NCBI RefSeq assembly: GCF_004341845.1
Contig: NZ_SLVB01000007.1
Coordinates: forward strand, 124,001 to 188,000
Length of the DNA stretch: 64,000 bases
Source of the DNA: Novosphingobium sp. PhB165
GTDB lineage: Bacteria; Pseudomonadota; Alphaproteobacteria; Sphingomonadales; Sphingomonadaceae
Direction of reading: 5' to 3'
The position numbers were made by a program, and so were the translations under genes. Position 1 is the first letter of the stretch; the number at the start of each line of letters is the position of its first letter. Shown in pieces: positions 9,241 to 18,029 of this stretch. The notes beneath the pieces were generated by a model. That model was given only the letters and a program-made list of their open reading frames with translations, was not told where the DNA came from and made no database searches.

Positions 9241-10167
9241 CTATTGGATTTGCGCTTTGCCGGCCCCGGCATGGAGATCGAGGACATAATCCATGGCTCG
9301 CAAGTCACTGAGGAGATCTGGCCCCGTTGGCAACCAGCGAAGCGCTTGGCGCGTCCACGCGCTCGAAGCCGGCATGTCGAGGCTGGCGAACATCGCGAAC
9401 CAGCCGAAGTGCGCAGCCGCATCCTCCGACTTCAGCCCGACGAGCGGCAAGTCCAGCCCCGTCGCGACCACTTCGGCAATCGACCGTGCGGAGATGCCTT
9501 CCTCGGCCACGGCATGATAGCGAGCGCCGGACTCGCCGCTCTCCACAGCCGAAACATAAAGCTTCGCCACGTCCAGCACATGTGCCGCCGGCCAGCGGTT
9601 CGCACCCTCCCCTACATAAGCGACGACGCCCTTTTCGCGAGCGATGTCGATATAGGGGGAGATCAGTCCCTGTCGCACCGTGTCATGGACCTGCGGCAGC
9701 CGCATGACCGATAAATTCAGGCCGGCGTCGAGCAGATCCTGCCCGGTCCGTTCCGATATCGTGCGGGGATTGGGGTGGTCCAGATTCAACACGTCCTCCC
9801 GCGCCAGCCCACCATCCGCAGGCGTGCCCATGCCTGTGCCGGAGGTGATCACCAGCGGACGGTCCGATCCTTTCAGCACGGCGCCGAGCGCCGTGATTAC
9901 CCGACCGTCCTTTTCGCAATTGGCAACGAAATTGGAAAAGTCGTGGTCGAAAGCGGTGTGGATCACTGCGTCAGCATCGGTCGCGCCGGCGGCAAGGTGC
10001 TCCGGATCCTCCAACGATCCGCGATGCACTTCGGCACCTGCAGCCAGCAGGGAAGCAGCACCCGCGTCGGACCGCGTGAGGCCGACGACTTGATGTCCGG
10101 CGGCCAGCAGTTCGGGCACGATGCGGGAGCCGATGAAACCCGTGGCGCCTGTCAGGAATACGCGCAT
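9241..10167 (-). CDS. NAD(P)-dependent epimerase/SDR-type reductase
   Basis: 308 residues. The N-terminal MRVFLTGATGFIGSRIVPELLAAGH is a textbook extended-SDR Rossmann motif (GxxGxxG). The catalytic Tyr/Lys positions are divergent and not obvious, as in atypical SDRs. VIHTAFDHDF and PLVITSGTGMG follow the pattern of NAD-dependent epimerase/dehydratase-family proteins often placed next to XRE regulators. It is divergent from such a regulator with a 97-bp spacer that contains one copy of the 16-bp palindrome described at 10231. Confidence 0.8.
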   Translation of the reverse strand: MRVFLTGATGFIGSRIVPELLAAGHQVVGLTRSDAGAASLLAAGAEVHRGSLEDPEHLAAGATDADAVIHTAFDHDFSNFVANCEKDGRVITALGAVLKGSDRPLVITSGTGMGTPADGGLAREDVLNLDHPNPRTISERTGQDLLDAGLNLSVMRLPQVHDTVRQGLISPYIDIAREKGVVAYVGEGANRWPAAHVLDVAKLYVSAVESGESGARYHAVAEEGISARSIAEVVATGLDLPLVGLKSEDAAAHFGWFAMFASLDMPASSAWTRQALRWLPTGPDLLSDLRAMDYVLDLHAGAGKAQIQ

Positions 10168-10230
10168 GTGTGGAAACTCCGATTGGGGAGTTGCTCTTTC
10201 GGCCTTCGCGTCTTCCTGTTAAAGTAGTGA

Positions 10231-10246
10231 TCTTATCATGGTATAA
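10231..10246. promoter_or_regulatory. Degenerate copy of the TCATAC-N4-GTATGA palindrome
   Basis: TCTTATCATGGTATAA matches the consensus TCATACCNGCGTATGA in both half-sites with several substitutions. It lies between the divergent epimerase (start 10167) and XRE regulator (start 10265), 18 bp from the latter. Confidence 0.4.
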
Positions 10247-10264
10247 CCATCAACAGGATCGCCT

Positions 10265-11128
10265 GTGCCGCAAAAGTCCGCCAGCGCTAAAGACAACGCT
10301 CTCGGGACTTTCCTGCGCGATCGCCGGATGCGCCTCGATCCCACGACTTTCGGCTTCCCTGCCGAACGTCGCCGCACGCCGGGCTTGCGGCGCGAGGAAG
10401 TGGCACAGCGCTCCAACATCAGCGCCACCTGGTACACTTGGCTGGAACAGGGGCGCGGCGGCGCGCCTTCCCCGGATGTCCTTGACCGCCTCGCCGCCGG
10501 CATGATGTTGACGGAGCCGGAGCGCGAACACCTCTTCATCCTTGCTTTCGGCCACCCACCCGAAGCCCGCTACCGCCAGTCGGAGGGGATTACTCCGCGC
10601 CTGCAACGCGTGCTCGATGCTTTCCCTTTCAGTCCGGCGATCATCCGCACCGCGACCTGGGACGTGCTCGCCTGGAACGTGGCGGCGGCAGCCGTGCTGA
10701 CAGACTATTCCACGCTCCCGCGCGAAGGAAGGAATATCCTGCGGTTGATGTTCTCGAACGAACGCATTCAGGCCGCGCAGGACGACTGGCGAACGGTGGC
10801 CCGATACGTCGTTGGCGCGTTTCGGGCCGATGCCGCCCGCGCCGGCGCGGGCGCGGAGATCGCGCAACTGGTGGAGGAACTTTCGCGCCAGAGCCCCGAA
10901 TTCGCGGCGCTCTGGCGCGACAATGAAGTCGTGGGCCACGGCGACGGCGTAAAGCGTCTTTCCCATCACAGGATCGGGCCCATCGAGCTGGAATTCTCGA
11001 CTTTCGCAGTGGAGGGACGCCCCGATCTCACCATGATGGTCTACAATCCGGCGACGGCGGAAACCGCCGACCGAATGAAGAGATTGATTCAAGAAACTAC
11101 GGACACTGAAGCAGAATTTACTGTTTAA
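10265..11128 (+). CDS. XRE-family regulator with MmyB-like ligand domain
   Basis: 287 residues with a GTG start after CAGGATCGCCT. Residues 10-75 form an N-terminal helix-turn-helix (LRREEVAQRSNISATWYTWLEQGRG). The rest is the MmyB-like ligand-binding PAS-type domain (FSPAIIRTATWDVLAWNVAAAAVL; GHGDGVKRLSHHRIGPIELEFSTF). Proteins of this architecture are usually adjacent to, and control, a divergent oxidoreductase; here that is the epimerase at 9241-10167. The ligand is unknown. Confidence 0.85.
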   Translation: MPQKSASAKDNALGTFLRDRRMRLDPTTFGFPAERRRTPGLRREEVAQRSNISATWYTWLEQGRGGAPSPDVLDRLAAGMMLTEPEREHLFILAFGHPPEARYRQSEGITPRLQRVLDAFPFSPAIIRTATWDVLAWNVAAAAVLTDYSTLPREGRNILRLMFSNERIQAAQDDWRTVARYVVGAFRADAARAGAGAEIAQLVEELSRQSPEFAALWRDNEVVGHGDGVKRLSHHRIGPIELEFSTFAVEGRPDLTMMVYNPATAETADRMKRLIQETTDTEAEFTV

Positions 11129-11298
11129 AGCGGCCGGCCCACGCCCAAGCCGACAATAACGCTAACAAGGCCGCAGTTCACGGCGCTGAGCGGGTCTACA
11201 GGAGGCGAACGGCCGACTTCAGCGAGAGCAGCCATTTAAGGTGCCGGGCCAGGACGGCGACAATTGGGTCACGAACTCCCCACTCTTGCAATGTTGCC

Positions 11299-11829
11299 CT
11301 AAACGACTGAAGTAAAAAAGATCACACTGACTGCAGCCGCAAACACCAAAAGCGCTAGTACGAAGCCAAGTGTCTTGGGCGAGAACTGCCGGAGCGTTGT
11401 GATCGGTGAACCAGCTTGTTCGGTAGAACGCCCGTCGGATGTTCTCGACTGATTTGGGACGCTCCAGTGGCCGGTGGGCGATAGCATATCCGGACCGCTT
11501 ACCTGACTTACAAGCGCAAGCCTTTCAAACGCGACCGCCATCCTTTGCTCGTCGATATATTTGCAGATCGCTTGGGTTTCCGGATCATCGTTGGCGGATA
11601 TGGGCGGTCGTTCGAGCAGACGGCCGATCTGGGCATCCAGGTCATGCAGCCGGTCGATCGCTTCCAGCACGCAGCGCCTGTCGCCCTTTCTCAGCGCAAG
11701 CTGAAGCCGCGTGAGCGATAGACTGTTGGCTCGGCAGATCTGCAGTCCGAGACGAACATCCTTATGGAGAACGGCCTCATCAGTCAGGGGAATATCGTGA
11801 TCTCGGCGCTCCGGTGAACAGGTGCTCAT
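11299..11829 (-). CDS. Tail-anchored hypothetical protein
   Basis: 176 residues from the second of two nearby ATGs, which is better spaced from GGAG. The first 130 residues are hydrophilic and helical (ALRKGDRRCVLEAIDRLHDL). The C-terminus has one membrane segment (TLGFVLALLVFAAAVSVIFF) with only three residues after it, as in tail-anchored proteins. No family recognised. It stands alone between two intergenic spaces. Confidence 0.55.
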   Translation of the reverse strand: MSTCSPERRDHDIPLTDEAVLHKDVRLGLQICRANSLSLTRLQLALRKGDRRCVLEAIDRLHDLDAQIGRLLERPPISANDDPETQAICKYIDEQRMAVAFERLALVSQVSGPDMLSPTGHWSVPNQSRTSDGRSTEQAGSPITTLRQFSPKTLGFVLALLVFAAAVSVIFFTSVV

Positions 11830-12156
11830 AGTCATCTCCGCTTTTCCATGCTCCCGCTGGAGCGAATAGGCGCCTTTGGAGAGACGGGAAGCGGTCTGAG
11901 ATCGACTGAGCGCTCCTCAGGCCAAGTCGGTGTCAAAGCCGAAGCGCCACTCGAAGCACGGTGATCAAGCGGATTGCGATAGGCGCAAAAGACATGGCGA
12001 GGAAATCGGCCTCGGCGCAAACGGGACCTCTCGAGCACCGCCGACAGAGCCGACGTCGGCGGCTCCGCGACTGATTCTCGAAACCTGCCGTTGATCCTTC
12101 AAGCTTGCGAGCGAAGCTCTGCTTGCTTAGCCGCCGACAACGACTAAGCGGTGTGT
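11830..12156. other. Intergenic, no supported gene
   Basis: No convincing frame, RNA gene or repeat was seen in these 327 bases. Short self-complementary stretches such as CCGACGTCGG at 12049-12058 are present. Confidence 0.35.
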
Positions 12157-12387
12157 ATGACTGCTTCCGACCTCGAACTTCTGCTCATTGCGCGCCTCAT
12201 GCGGGAGAGAGGCGGCACGTCCCAGACATGGCGGCGGGCGCTTGGCAAGCTCGTCGTGCGCGATATGGCGACGCATGCCCATTGCAATTGGGATGTCAGG
12301 CTTGGTGGCACCGATGCGCAGCGCGCTGCAATCGAGCGATTGCTCGACGATGTTCGGCTTGAATATTCGATCATTACCGCCGATTGA
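12157..12387 (+). CDS. Small hypothetical protein
   Basis: A 76-residue product (MTASDLELLLIARLMRERGG...). The start is the ATG following the GTGTGT stretch; an alternative ATG lies two codons upstream. The composition is globular, mixed alpha/beta, without signal peptide or membrane segment, and the C-terminus RLLDDVRLEYSIITAD is protein-like rather than out-of-frame noise. No family recognised and no obvious operon partner. Confidence 0.45.
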   Translation: MTASDLELLLIARLMRERGGTSQTWRRALGKLVVRDMATHAHCNWDVRLGGTDAQRAAIERLLDDVRLEYSIITAD

Positions 12388-12767
12388 GCGCCTAACGGGC
12401 TTTAGCCGCCAACATAACAGACATGGACGGGGCAAGCGCGCTCCCTGAAACCTGCCCTACATTAATGCGGCCGACCGTTCCTGGCTCGATGTGATTATCC
12501 CGCTGCCGATGTTCAGCTTTCGCCGTCACAGAAACCTGGAACTCCCAAGCAGCTCTCGGAACTTCAGATTGGTTTCATACAAAATTGATGTGACCAGGAT
12601 AAGACTGGGCTAAGGAGGCGCGGCAATCAAAGATCTGGATGTCATCCACTTCACCGCCTTCGAATATAGTGAAATCGCCATGGAAAGTGCCGCCGGACAC
12701 GGTGCTGGGAGGAACCCGCATCTCTCCCGTACTCAATGGTACTACAATGCTGGCAAGGGACATTTCC
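12388..12767. other. Intergenic, no supported gene
   Basis: Contains the in-frame upstream extension of the next gene (from 12639), which lacks a ribosome binding site. I see no RNA gene or repeat here. Confidence 0.35.
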
Positions 12768-13364
12768 ATGACTAAAGTTGGATCCGCTTTCGGCATATCG
12801 ATAGAAGTGGCGGCGTGGGACGCAGCCGGCGCCAATGTCGAGCTTTCCTGTGCGGCCATGTTCATTAGGGAGGCGGATGGAGCTCTGATCACCGGTGGCC
12901 TTGCTCACCTGAATGCCGCTCTCGATGGCCATCTTCTCGAACTACGCGAGCAAGGTATCTTCACGGCTGCGGCGGGTGAGTGCCTGCTCCTCCCCTGCCC
13001 GCCCGGCAGCATCAAGGCGAAAAGCCTGCTGCTAGTCGGGATGGGAGACCCGGCCGACTGGTCGGTGAACAGATTGCGAGACACCGTCCGCGCCGCCGCC
13101 GAATTCGCCCTCGCTATCGGCGCCCATAGCGCAGCGTTCGCTCCAGGTATGCTCGACAGCGGCATTACGCCAGGCGCTACCGTCGGCGCCAGCGCTCCCA
13201 TGATCGACGGCCTTGCCGCAGCCCTTCGCGCCAGGTCGAAGCTCGTCGACTTGGGCCTTGCTGGAAAGCCACTCCTGCAGCGCTGGGTGTTCGACGTCGG
13301 AGCGGCAAGGCTTTCCGGCGCGGTCGAGCAGTTCCAGGAACAACTCCGGCAGCGCGCCGATTAA
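12768..13364 (+). CDS. Stand-alone M17 leucyl-aminopeptidase N-terminal domain protein
   Basis: 198 residues from the ATG at 12768 with AAGGGACATTTCC in front. It resembles the macrodomain-like N-terminal domain of M17 leucine aminopeptidases (GGLAHLNAALDGHLLELREQGIF; SLLLVGMGDPADWSVNRLRDTVRAAAEFAL). The metal-binding catalytic domain, about 300 residues in full-length enzymes, is absent, so it is not a peptidase. It may bind a nucleotide or ligand, or be structural. It lies directly upstream of katA, separated by one copy of the 16-bp palindrome. Confidence 0.65.
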   Translation: MTKVGSAFGISIEVAAWDAAGANVELSCAAMFIREADGALITGGLAHLNAALDGHLLELREQGIFTAAAGECLLLPCPPGSIKAKSLLLVGMGDPADWSVNRLRDTVRAAAEFALAIGAHSAAFAPGMLDSGITPGATVGASAPMIDGLAAALRARSKLVDLGLAGKPLLQRWVFDVGAARLSGAVEQFQEQLRQRAD

Positions 13365-13383
13365 TCGCTTCAGTCGATCACAA

Positions 13384-13399
13384 TCATATCATGGTATAG
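13384..13399. promoter_or_regulatory. TCATAC-N4-GTATGA-type palindrome upstream of katA
   Basis: TCATATCATGGTATAG keeps the left half-site and most of the right half-site of the consensus. It ends 76 bp before the katA start codon, a spacing similar to the copies in the 22.8-35.4 kb block. Confidence 0.5.
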
Positions 13400-13475
13400 T
13401 TTAGGCAATCACTCCCGCTCCGCTAGACCGGTCTCGTAACCCTTTACAAGACCGACAGATTCAAGGAGTGAAGCA

Positions 13476-15008
13476 ATGACCGAATCGAACCCCAGCGGCG
13501 GAAAATGCCCGTTCGGCCATGGTGCCGTCTCTGGTGCCACTCCGCTCACCACCGCGTTCGGTGCGCCTGTTGTCGACAACTCAAATTCGATGACCGCGGG
13601 CCCGCGCGGCCCGCTGCTGATGCAGGATGTGTGGCTGCTGGAAAAGCTGGCCAACCTCAATCGCGAAGTGATCCCCGAACGGCGCATGCATGCGAAGGGT
13701 TCCGGCGCATTCGGCACGTTCACGGTCACCGGTGACGTCTCGAAATATACCCGTGCCAAATTCCTTGGCGAAGTGGGCAAGCAGACCGAACTCTTTGCCC
13801 GTTTCACTACCGTCGCCGGTGAGCGTGGCGCGGCCGATGCCGAGCGCGACATTCGCGGCTTTGCGGTGAAATTCTATACCGAGGAAGGCAACTGGGACAT
13901 GGTCGGCAACAACACGCCAGTGTTCTTCGTGCGCGATCCGCGCAAATTCGCCGACCTCAACAAGGCCGTGAAGCGCGATCCGCGCACCAACATGCGCAGC
14001 GCCACCAACAACTGGGATTTCTGGACCCTGCTGCCCGAAGCCTTCCATCAGATCACCTACGTCATGGGCGATCGCGGCATTCCCAAAAGCTATCGCCACA
14101 TGAACGGCTATTCCAGCCACACCTACTCGTTCTGGAACGAGGAAGGTGAGCGCTTCTGGGTGAAGGTCCACTTCAAGACCCGGCAGGGCGTAGAGTTCCT
14201 GACCGATGGTGAAGCGGCCGAAGTCGTCGCCAAGGACCGCGAATCCAACCAGCGCGATCTCTACGATGCCATCGAGCGCGGTGAATTCCCGAAGTGGACG
14301 GTACAGGTCCAGATCATGCCCGAAGTCGAAGCCGCCACCTGCGGTTTTCATCCCTTCGATCTCACCAAGGTCTGGCCGCATGCCGACTATCCCCTGATCG
14401 AGATCGGCGTGATGGAACTGAACCGCAATCCGGAGAACTTCTTCGCCGATGTCGAGCAAAGCGCCTTCGCGCCCTCCAACCTCGTCCCCGGCATCGGCGT
14501 CTCGCCCGACAAGATGCTGCAGGCGCGCCTCTTCGCTTATTCGGACGCGCAGCGCTATCGCCTTGGCGTGAACCATCACCAGATCCCGGTGAACGCCGCG
14601 CGCTGTCCCGTTTTCACCAACCACCGCGACGGCCAAGGCCGGGTGGACGGCAATTACGGCGGCCTTCCGCATTTTCACCCGAACTCGTTCGGTCAGTGGC
14701 AGGGGCAGCCCGAATATCGTGAGCCGCCCATGAAGATCGACGGGAATGCGGACTTCTGGGACTTCCGCGAGGATGACCACGACTATTACAGCCAGCCCCG
14801 CGCCCTGTTCGAACTCTACAGCGCGGATGAGAAAGAGCGGCTCTTCGCCAACACGACCCGCGCGATGGGCGATGCGCCCGATTTCATCAAGCAACGGCAC
14901 ATCGACAACTGCACGCGCTGCCATCCGGCTTACGGCGAAGGCGTTGCAAAGGCTTTGCGGATGAACGTCAATCCCGCACTGTCGCCCGTGCCTGAGACGG
15001 CGGACTGA
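13476..15008 (+). CDS. katA: Monofunctional haem catalase
   Basis: 510 residues, ATG after AAGGAGTGAAGCA. It decomposes H2O2 to water and oxygen in the cytoplasm. The distal haem-pocket His72 (RRMHAKGSGAFG) and Asn145 (MVGNNTPVFF) are visible, and the proximal haem ligand Tyr355 lies in ARLFAYSDAQRYR. The length fits small-subunit clade 3 catalases. The N-terminus has a KCPFGHG motif. A copy of the 16-bp palindrome lies in its promoter, suggesting control by the two-component system encoded further right. A hairpin follows the stop. Confidence 0.96.
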   Translation: MTESNPSGGKCPFGHGAVSGATPLTTAFGAPVVDNSNSMTAGPRGPLLMQDVWLLEKLANLNREVIPERRMHAKGSGAFGTFTVTGDVSKYTRAKFLGEVGKQTELFARFTTVAGERGAADAERDIRGFAVKFYTEEGNWDMVGNNTPVFFVRDPRKFADLNKAVKRDPRTNMRSATNNWDFWTLLPEAFHQITYVMGDRGIPKSYRHMNGYSSHTYSFWNEEGERFWVKVHFKTRQGVEFLTDGEAAEVVAKDRESNQRDLYDAIERGEFPKWTVQVQIMPEVEAATCGFHPFDLTKVWPHADYPLIEIGVMELNRNPENFFADVEQSAFAPSNLVPGIGVSPDKMLQARLFAYSDAQRYRLGVNHHQIPVNAARCPVFTNHRDGQGRVDGNYGGLPHFHPNSFGQWQGQPEYREPPMKIDGNADFWDFREDDHDYYSQPRALFELYSADEKERLFANTTRAMGDAPDFIKQRHIDNCTRCHPAYGEGVAKALRMNVNPALSPVPETAD

Positions 15009-15030
15009 TCTTCCCGCCAAAGAGGCTGAA

Positions 15031-15068
15031 CGATCCCATGTGTCACCTTGAGATGGCGCATGGGATCG
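15031..15068 (+). terminator. Hairpin after katA
   Basis: CGATCCCATG (15031-15040) pairs perfectly with CATGGGATCG (15059-15068) around an 18-nt loop. No T-tract follows, so it may be a processing or weak terminator signal. Confidence 0.4.
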
Positions 15069-15124
15069 CGTCTCGATTGCGGATTGGAGCCGAACGGATT
15101 GCGGCGAAAGGGGCAAGGACGCCC

Positions 15125-15470
15125 TTAAACCGAGAACAGGTACGGGTCGTAGGCCCATCTTGCGCATCAGGCTGGAGCGATGAAGCTTCGCGTTTATCTC
15201 GCTGATCTTCAATTCCCAGGCGATCTGCTTCTTCATCAGCCCGCGCACGACGCCTTCCATCGCCTGCCGCTCACGCTCGGTCAGCCCGTCGAAACGCTGG
15301 GCAACAGCCCGCTGACGTTGAACGTTGGAACAACCTTCAAGGTCGATCGCCCGCGCGTGCTCGACGGCATCGAGCAAGTTGAGCTCATCGAAAGGGCGGG
15401 GCAGGAAATCCGTTGCGTCCGCCTTGATGGCACTGACGGAAAGCCGAATGTCGGCATTGGTCCGGCTTGG
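15125..15470 (-). pseudogene. Relic of a FixJ/StyR-type response regulator
   Basis: Translation on the minus strand gives the end of a receiver domain (SAIKADATDFLPRPFDE, with the conserved Lys replaced by Arg) and a LuxR-type HTH (LTERERQAMEGVVRGLMKK, KQIAWELKISEINAK, SSLMRKMG). It aligns closely with the intact regulator at 31611-32249. The first half of the receiver, including the phospho-acceptor Asp, is missing. The reading frame past MRKMG no longer matches the family. It abuts the 3' end of the hydrolase gene at 15477, consistent with a deletion. Confidence 0.75.
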
Positions 15471-15476
15471 AGTCCA

Positions 15477-16496
15477 TCATTGTCGGATAAAGCCCTCGAT
15501 CTTCTCAACCAGCGTTTCAGGAATTTCGTCAGGTATGAAGTGCCCGCTATCGACCCTGACCACTTCGGCGCCGGGTGCCTTGGTTGCAAGGACGCCTTTC
15601 AGCCACGCATAACCCGGCCCACCAAGTGCCAGCACCGGCATCGTAAGCGGCGCATAGCCATCGTTGTCGACGATGTCCTGAGGAAAGGCCTGATACCAAC
15701 CATCACCCGCCCGGATGGCGTCCCCTGATGTGTACGCCGCAGCATAAACCTTCCTGTCAAGCGCGTCGATCGAACGTTCGTCCTTGGTCAAGTAATGGAA
15801 GAACCAGTCCTGCTCCATCCGGATACGCCCATCGCCCGCCATCTTTTCATGCAATTCGGGAACCTGGTGATAAGCGAACCACCAGACATAGGCATGTGAA
15901 CCGTCTCCGACCTTGTCGCCAAACGTGCCCAGCGCCGGCAGCATGGGCCAGGTCGCAAGTCCGGCATCCGGCGGAGCGACGTCGAGAAGTACCAGCTTGC
16001 TGGTCAGTTCTGGATGATTGGCCGCAAAGCTGTAGGCTACCATCGAACCGATGTCGTGGCCGACTATATCGACCTTACCGAGGTGAAGCTGACGCACTAG
16101 ACCTGCGATATCCGCAGCCATGGTTTTCTTGTCGTAACCGCCGGCAGGCTTGTCAGAGGTGCCCATCCCGCGCAGATCGACCGCGATCACCCGTCGATCT
16201 CGCACAAGCGCCGGCATGACCTTGTGATACGACCACCAAGTCTGAGGCCACCCCGGCAGCAATATCAACGGAGGGTTTGCGCTGTTTGCCGTGCCTCCTT
16301 CGACGTAATGAAGACGCACCCCGTCGACTTCCACGAAACCCTGGCGAAAGCCGGGCAAATGCCTGAGCAACGCTTCATCGGATGTCGCGGCCGTCATGGT
16401 TACGCTGCGCGAAGCTGCCAGGGCCGAGCCTGCCGCCATTACGGGGCTGGCCGAAAGCACCATGAGTGCAATTCGCAAAGTGAAGTTCCGGATCAT
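15477..16496 (-). CDS. Exported alpha/beta hydrolase (epoxide hydrolase/dehalogenase type)
   Basis: 339 residues started at the ATG preceded by AAGGAG. A signal peptide (MIRNFTLRIALMVLSASPVMAAG) predicts export. The nucleophile Asp148 in VGHDIGS, rather than Ser, places it with epoxide hydrolases and haloalkanoate dehalogenases. PGWPQTWWSY supplies the oxyanion-hole HGxP-like loop, and DSGHFIPDEIPE carries the catalytic His. Downstream on the same strand it meets the regulator relic; an SDR gene on the same strand lies upstream. Confidence 0.85.
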   Translation of the reverse strand: MIRNFTLRIALMVLSASPVMAAGSALAASRSVTMTAATSDEALLRHLPGFRQGFVEVDGVRLHYVEGGTANSANPPLILLPGWPQTWWSYHKVMPALVRDRRVIAVDLRGMGTSDKPAGGYDKKTMAADIAGLVRQLHLGKVDIVGHDIGSMVAYSFAANHPELTSKLVLLDVAPPDAGLATWPMLPALGTFGDKVGDGSHAYVWWFAYHQVPELHEKMAGDGRIRMEQDWFFHYLTKDERSIDALDRKVYAAAYTSGDAIRAGDGWYQAFPQDIVDNDGYAPLTMPVLALGGPGYAWLKGVLATKAPGAEVVRVDSGHFIPDEIPETLVEKIEGFIRQ

Positions 16497-16644
16497 GTTA
16501 TGCTGCTCCTTGAGCCTGAACGGCTGCGGCGTCGGTCCTTTATTCGAATAGCGCAGCGCACCATGCGCGCTGCCAGACGCGTGGGCGCCAACCTCGTCCA
16601 TGCGGCTGCTTCGCTCATTCCTGGGTATGAGTTGCTTGTGGTTA

Positions 16645-16675
16645 GCGCCCGCCGCCGGTGCCGGCGGACGGGCGC
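16645..16675. terminator. Strong GC hairpin between SDR and hydrolase genes
   Basis: GCGCCCGCCGCCGG pairs with CCGGCGGACGGGCGC (one bulged base, 2-3 nt loop). It begins 23 bp beyond the SDR stop. No T-run follows on the minus strand, so terminator function is inferred. Confidence 0.4.
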
Positions 16676-16697
16676 TTGAGGACCGCAGGAACCCTGC

Positions 16698-17450
16698 TCA
16701 GATCTGGACCTGCCCACCATCGACGAACAGTTCGACGCCGTTGATGAAGCTTGCCTCATCCGAACTCAGGAACAGCACGGCCTTGGCGATTTCCGAGGGC
16801 TGGCCGATACGACCGGCCGGGATCAGCCCTGCAAGATAGGCCTTGGTGTTCTCGGCATTTTCGCCGCCGCCGAACAGTTCGTCGACACCCGGAGTATCGG
16901 TGACGCCTGGGCTGACAGCGTTCACGCGGATGCGGCGATCCTTCAAATCGAGGATCCAGTTACGCGCAAAGTTGCGCACGGCCGCCTTGCTGGCACTGTA
17001 GACGCTCAGCGCAGGCGTTCCCGAAATGCTGACGGTCGAGGCGGTCAGGACGACAGAGGCGCCGTCACGCAGCAGCGGCAGGGCCTTCTGCACGGTGAAC
17101 AGCACGCCCTTTACGTTGGTGTCGAAGGTTTTTTCGTAATGCTCCTCGGTGATCGCACCCAACGGTGCGAATTCGCCGCCTCCGGCATTGGCGAAGATTA
17201 CGTCGATCGCAGGGTGCTGCTGCTGGACCGCGTCGTAGAGACGGTCGACATCTACCAGCTTGCTCATGTCGCCGCGTACGCCGGTGACCTTGCCGCCGAT
17301 CGCCTTGACCGCCGCGTCGAGAGCTTCCTGCCGCCGTCCGGTGATGAACACCGACGCACCTTCATCCGCGAAGGCCTTTGCCGTCGCAAGACCAATTCCG
17401 GTCGTACCACCGGTGACTACGACAACCTTGTTTTCGAACTTGTCAGCCAT
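16698..17450 (-). CDS. SDR-family oxidoreductase
   Basis: 250 residues from the ATG with GGAGAATGAC upstream. Classical SDR: cofactor motif VVTGGTTGIGLA at about residues 11-22, NAG motif (FANAGGG), catalytic Ser region (VVLTASTVS) and YSASK active site. The C-terminus FINGVELFVDGGQVQI is typical. It is closely similar to the SDR at 36716-37471 (VFITGRRQ, HxxKTFDTNVKGV), so the two are paralogues in one window. The substrate is unknown. Confidence 0.9.
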   Translation of the reverse strand: MADKFENKVVVVTGGTTGIGLATAKAFADEGASVFITGRRQEALDAAVKAIGGKVTGVRGDMSKLVDVDRLYDAVQQQHPAIDVIFANAGGGEFAPLGAITEEHYEKTFDTNVKGVLFTVQKALPLLRDGASVVLTASTVSISGTPALSVYSASKAAVRNFARNWILDLKDRRIRVNAVSPGVTDTPGVDELFGGGENAENTKAYLAGLIPAGRIGQPSEIAKAVLFLSSDEASFINGVELFVDGGQVQI

Positions 17451-18029
17451 GTCATTCTCCATTCGTGCATTTGGCGGGAACCGTTTCCCTGCCGCTGGAG
17501 AACGAATGCGTCCGGAACGATATTGGCTGTAGACAGCAAAATTGTGACTCAGCGTTCCACAAGAGGAACGATGATTGAAGGCCTGCGATGCTCCGCACGG
17601 AGATCCGCGTTTCGCATGGTCACCCTCGTGGACGATCTCTTCGCAGACTGTCCGGCAATGATTGCATCCGCCAGAACGCTCGCATGATGCCGAACACATG
17701 GCGAGGGGTTCACGCTTTCATCAGCACCATCATCGACCGACTGCCAGCACCATTCGCGCGACGGTGCCCGCAGCCAAACCCCCAGCGCCTCCTCCTCAGA
17801 TGTTACGTCAGGCATACTCAGGGATGATTTCGGATTGAACGTTGTTCTGGTGAAATCCAGCCAAGGCAAACCTAGCGGGCAATCCAATTGTTCCAATATA
17901 TCGAAATAACGATGTGATTTTATCTGACTTTTCCGAAATCTCGATCTTCGCCAGAGGTCACCTCACCGGCTGAAGAGGAACGGCTTCGCCCCTTATCTGC
18001 CTGACCCAATACAACCAAGGACCAGCATC
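17451..18029. other. Intergenic, no supported gene
   Basis: 579 bases between the SDR start and the chloroperoxidase-type gene. A minus-strand open frame (17549-17896) shows no recognisable family and no ribosome binding site. In related arrangements this space often holds a regulator, but I see only possible decayed coding sequence. Confidence 0.35.

Noticed and set aside
13581..15377. Long minus-strand open frame opposite katA (598 codons)
   Set aside because: It is the antisense shadow of katA. Only its first 80 codons, beyond katA, are meaningful and are annotated as the regulator relic.
17817..17835. Possible further palindrome copy near GGCATACTCAGGGATGA
   Set aside because: Only parts of the half-sites match and the spacing differs from 6-4-6, so it was not counted.
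17549..17896. Minus-strand 115-codon frame upstream of the SDR
   Set aside because: No domain, no ribosome binding site, unusual Trp/Ser-rich composition; reported as intergenic.
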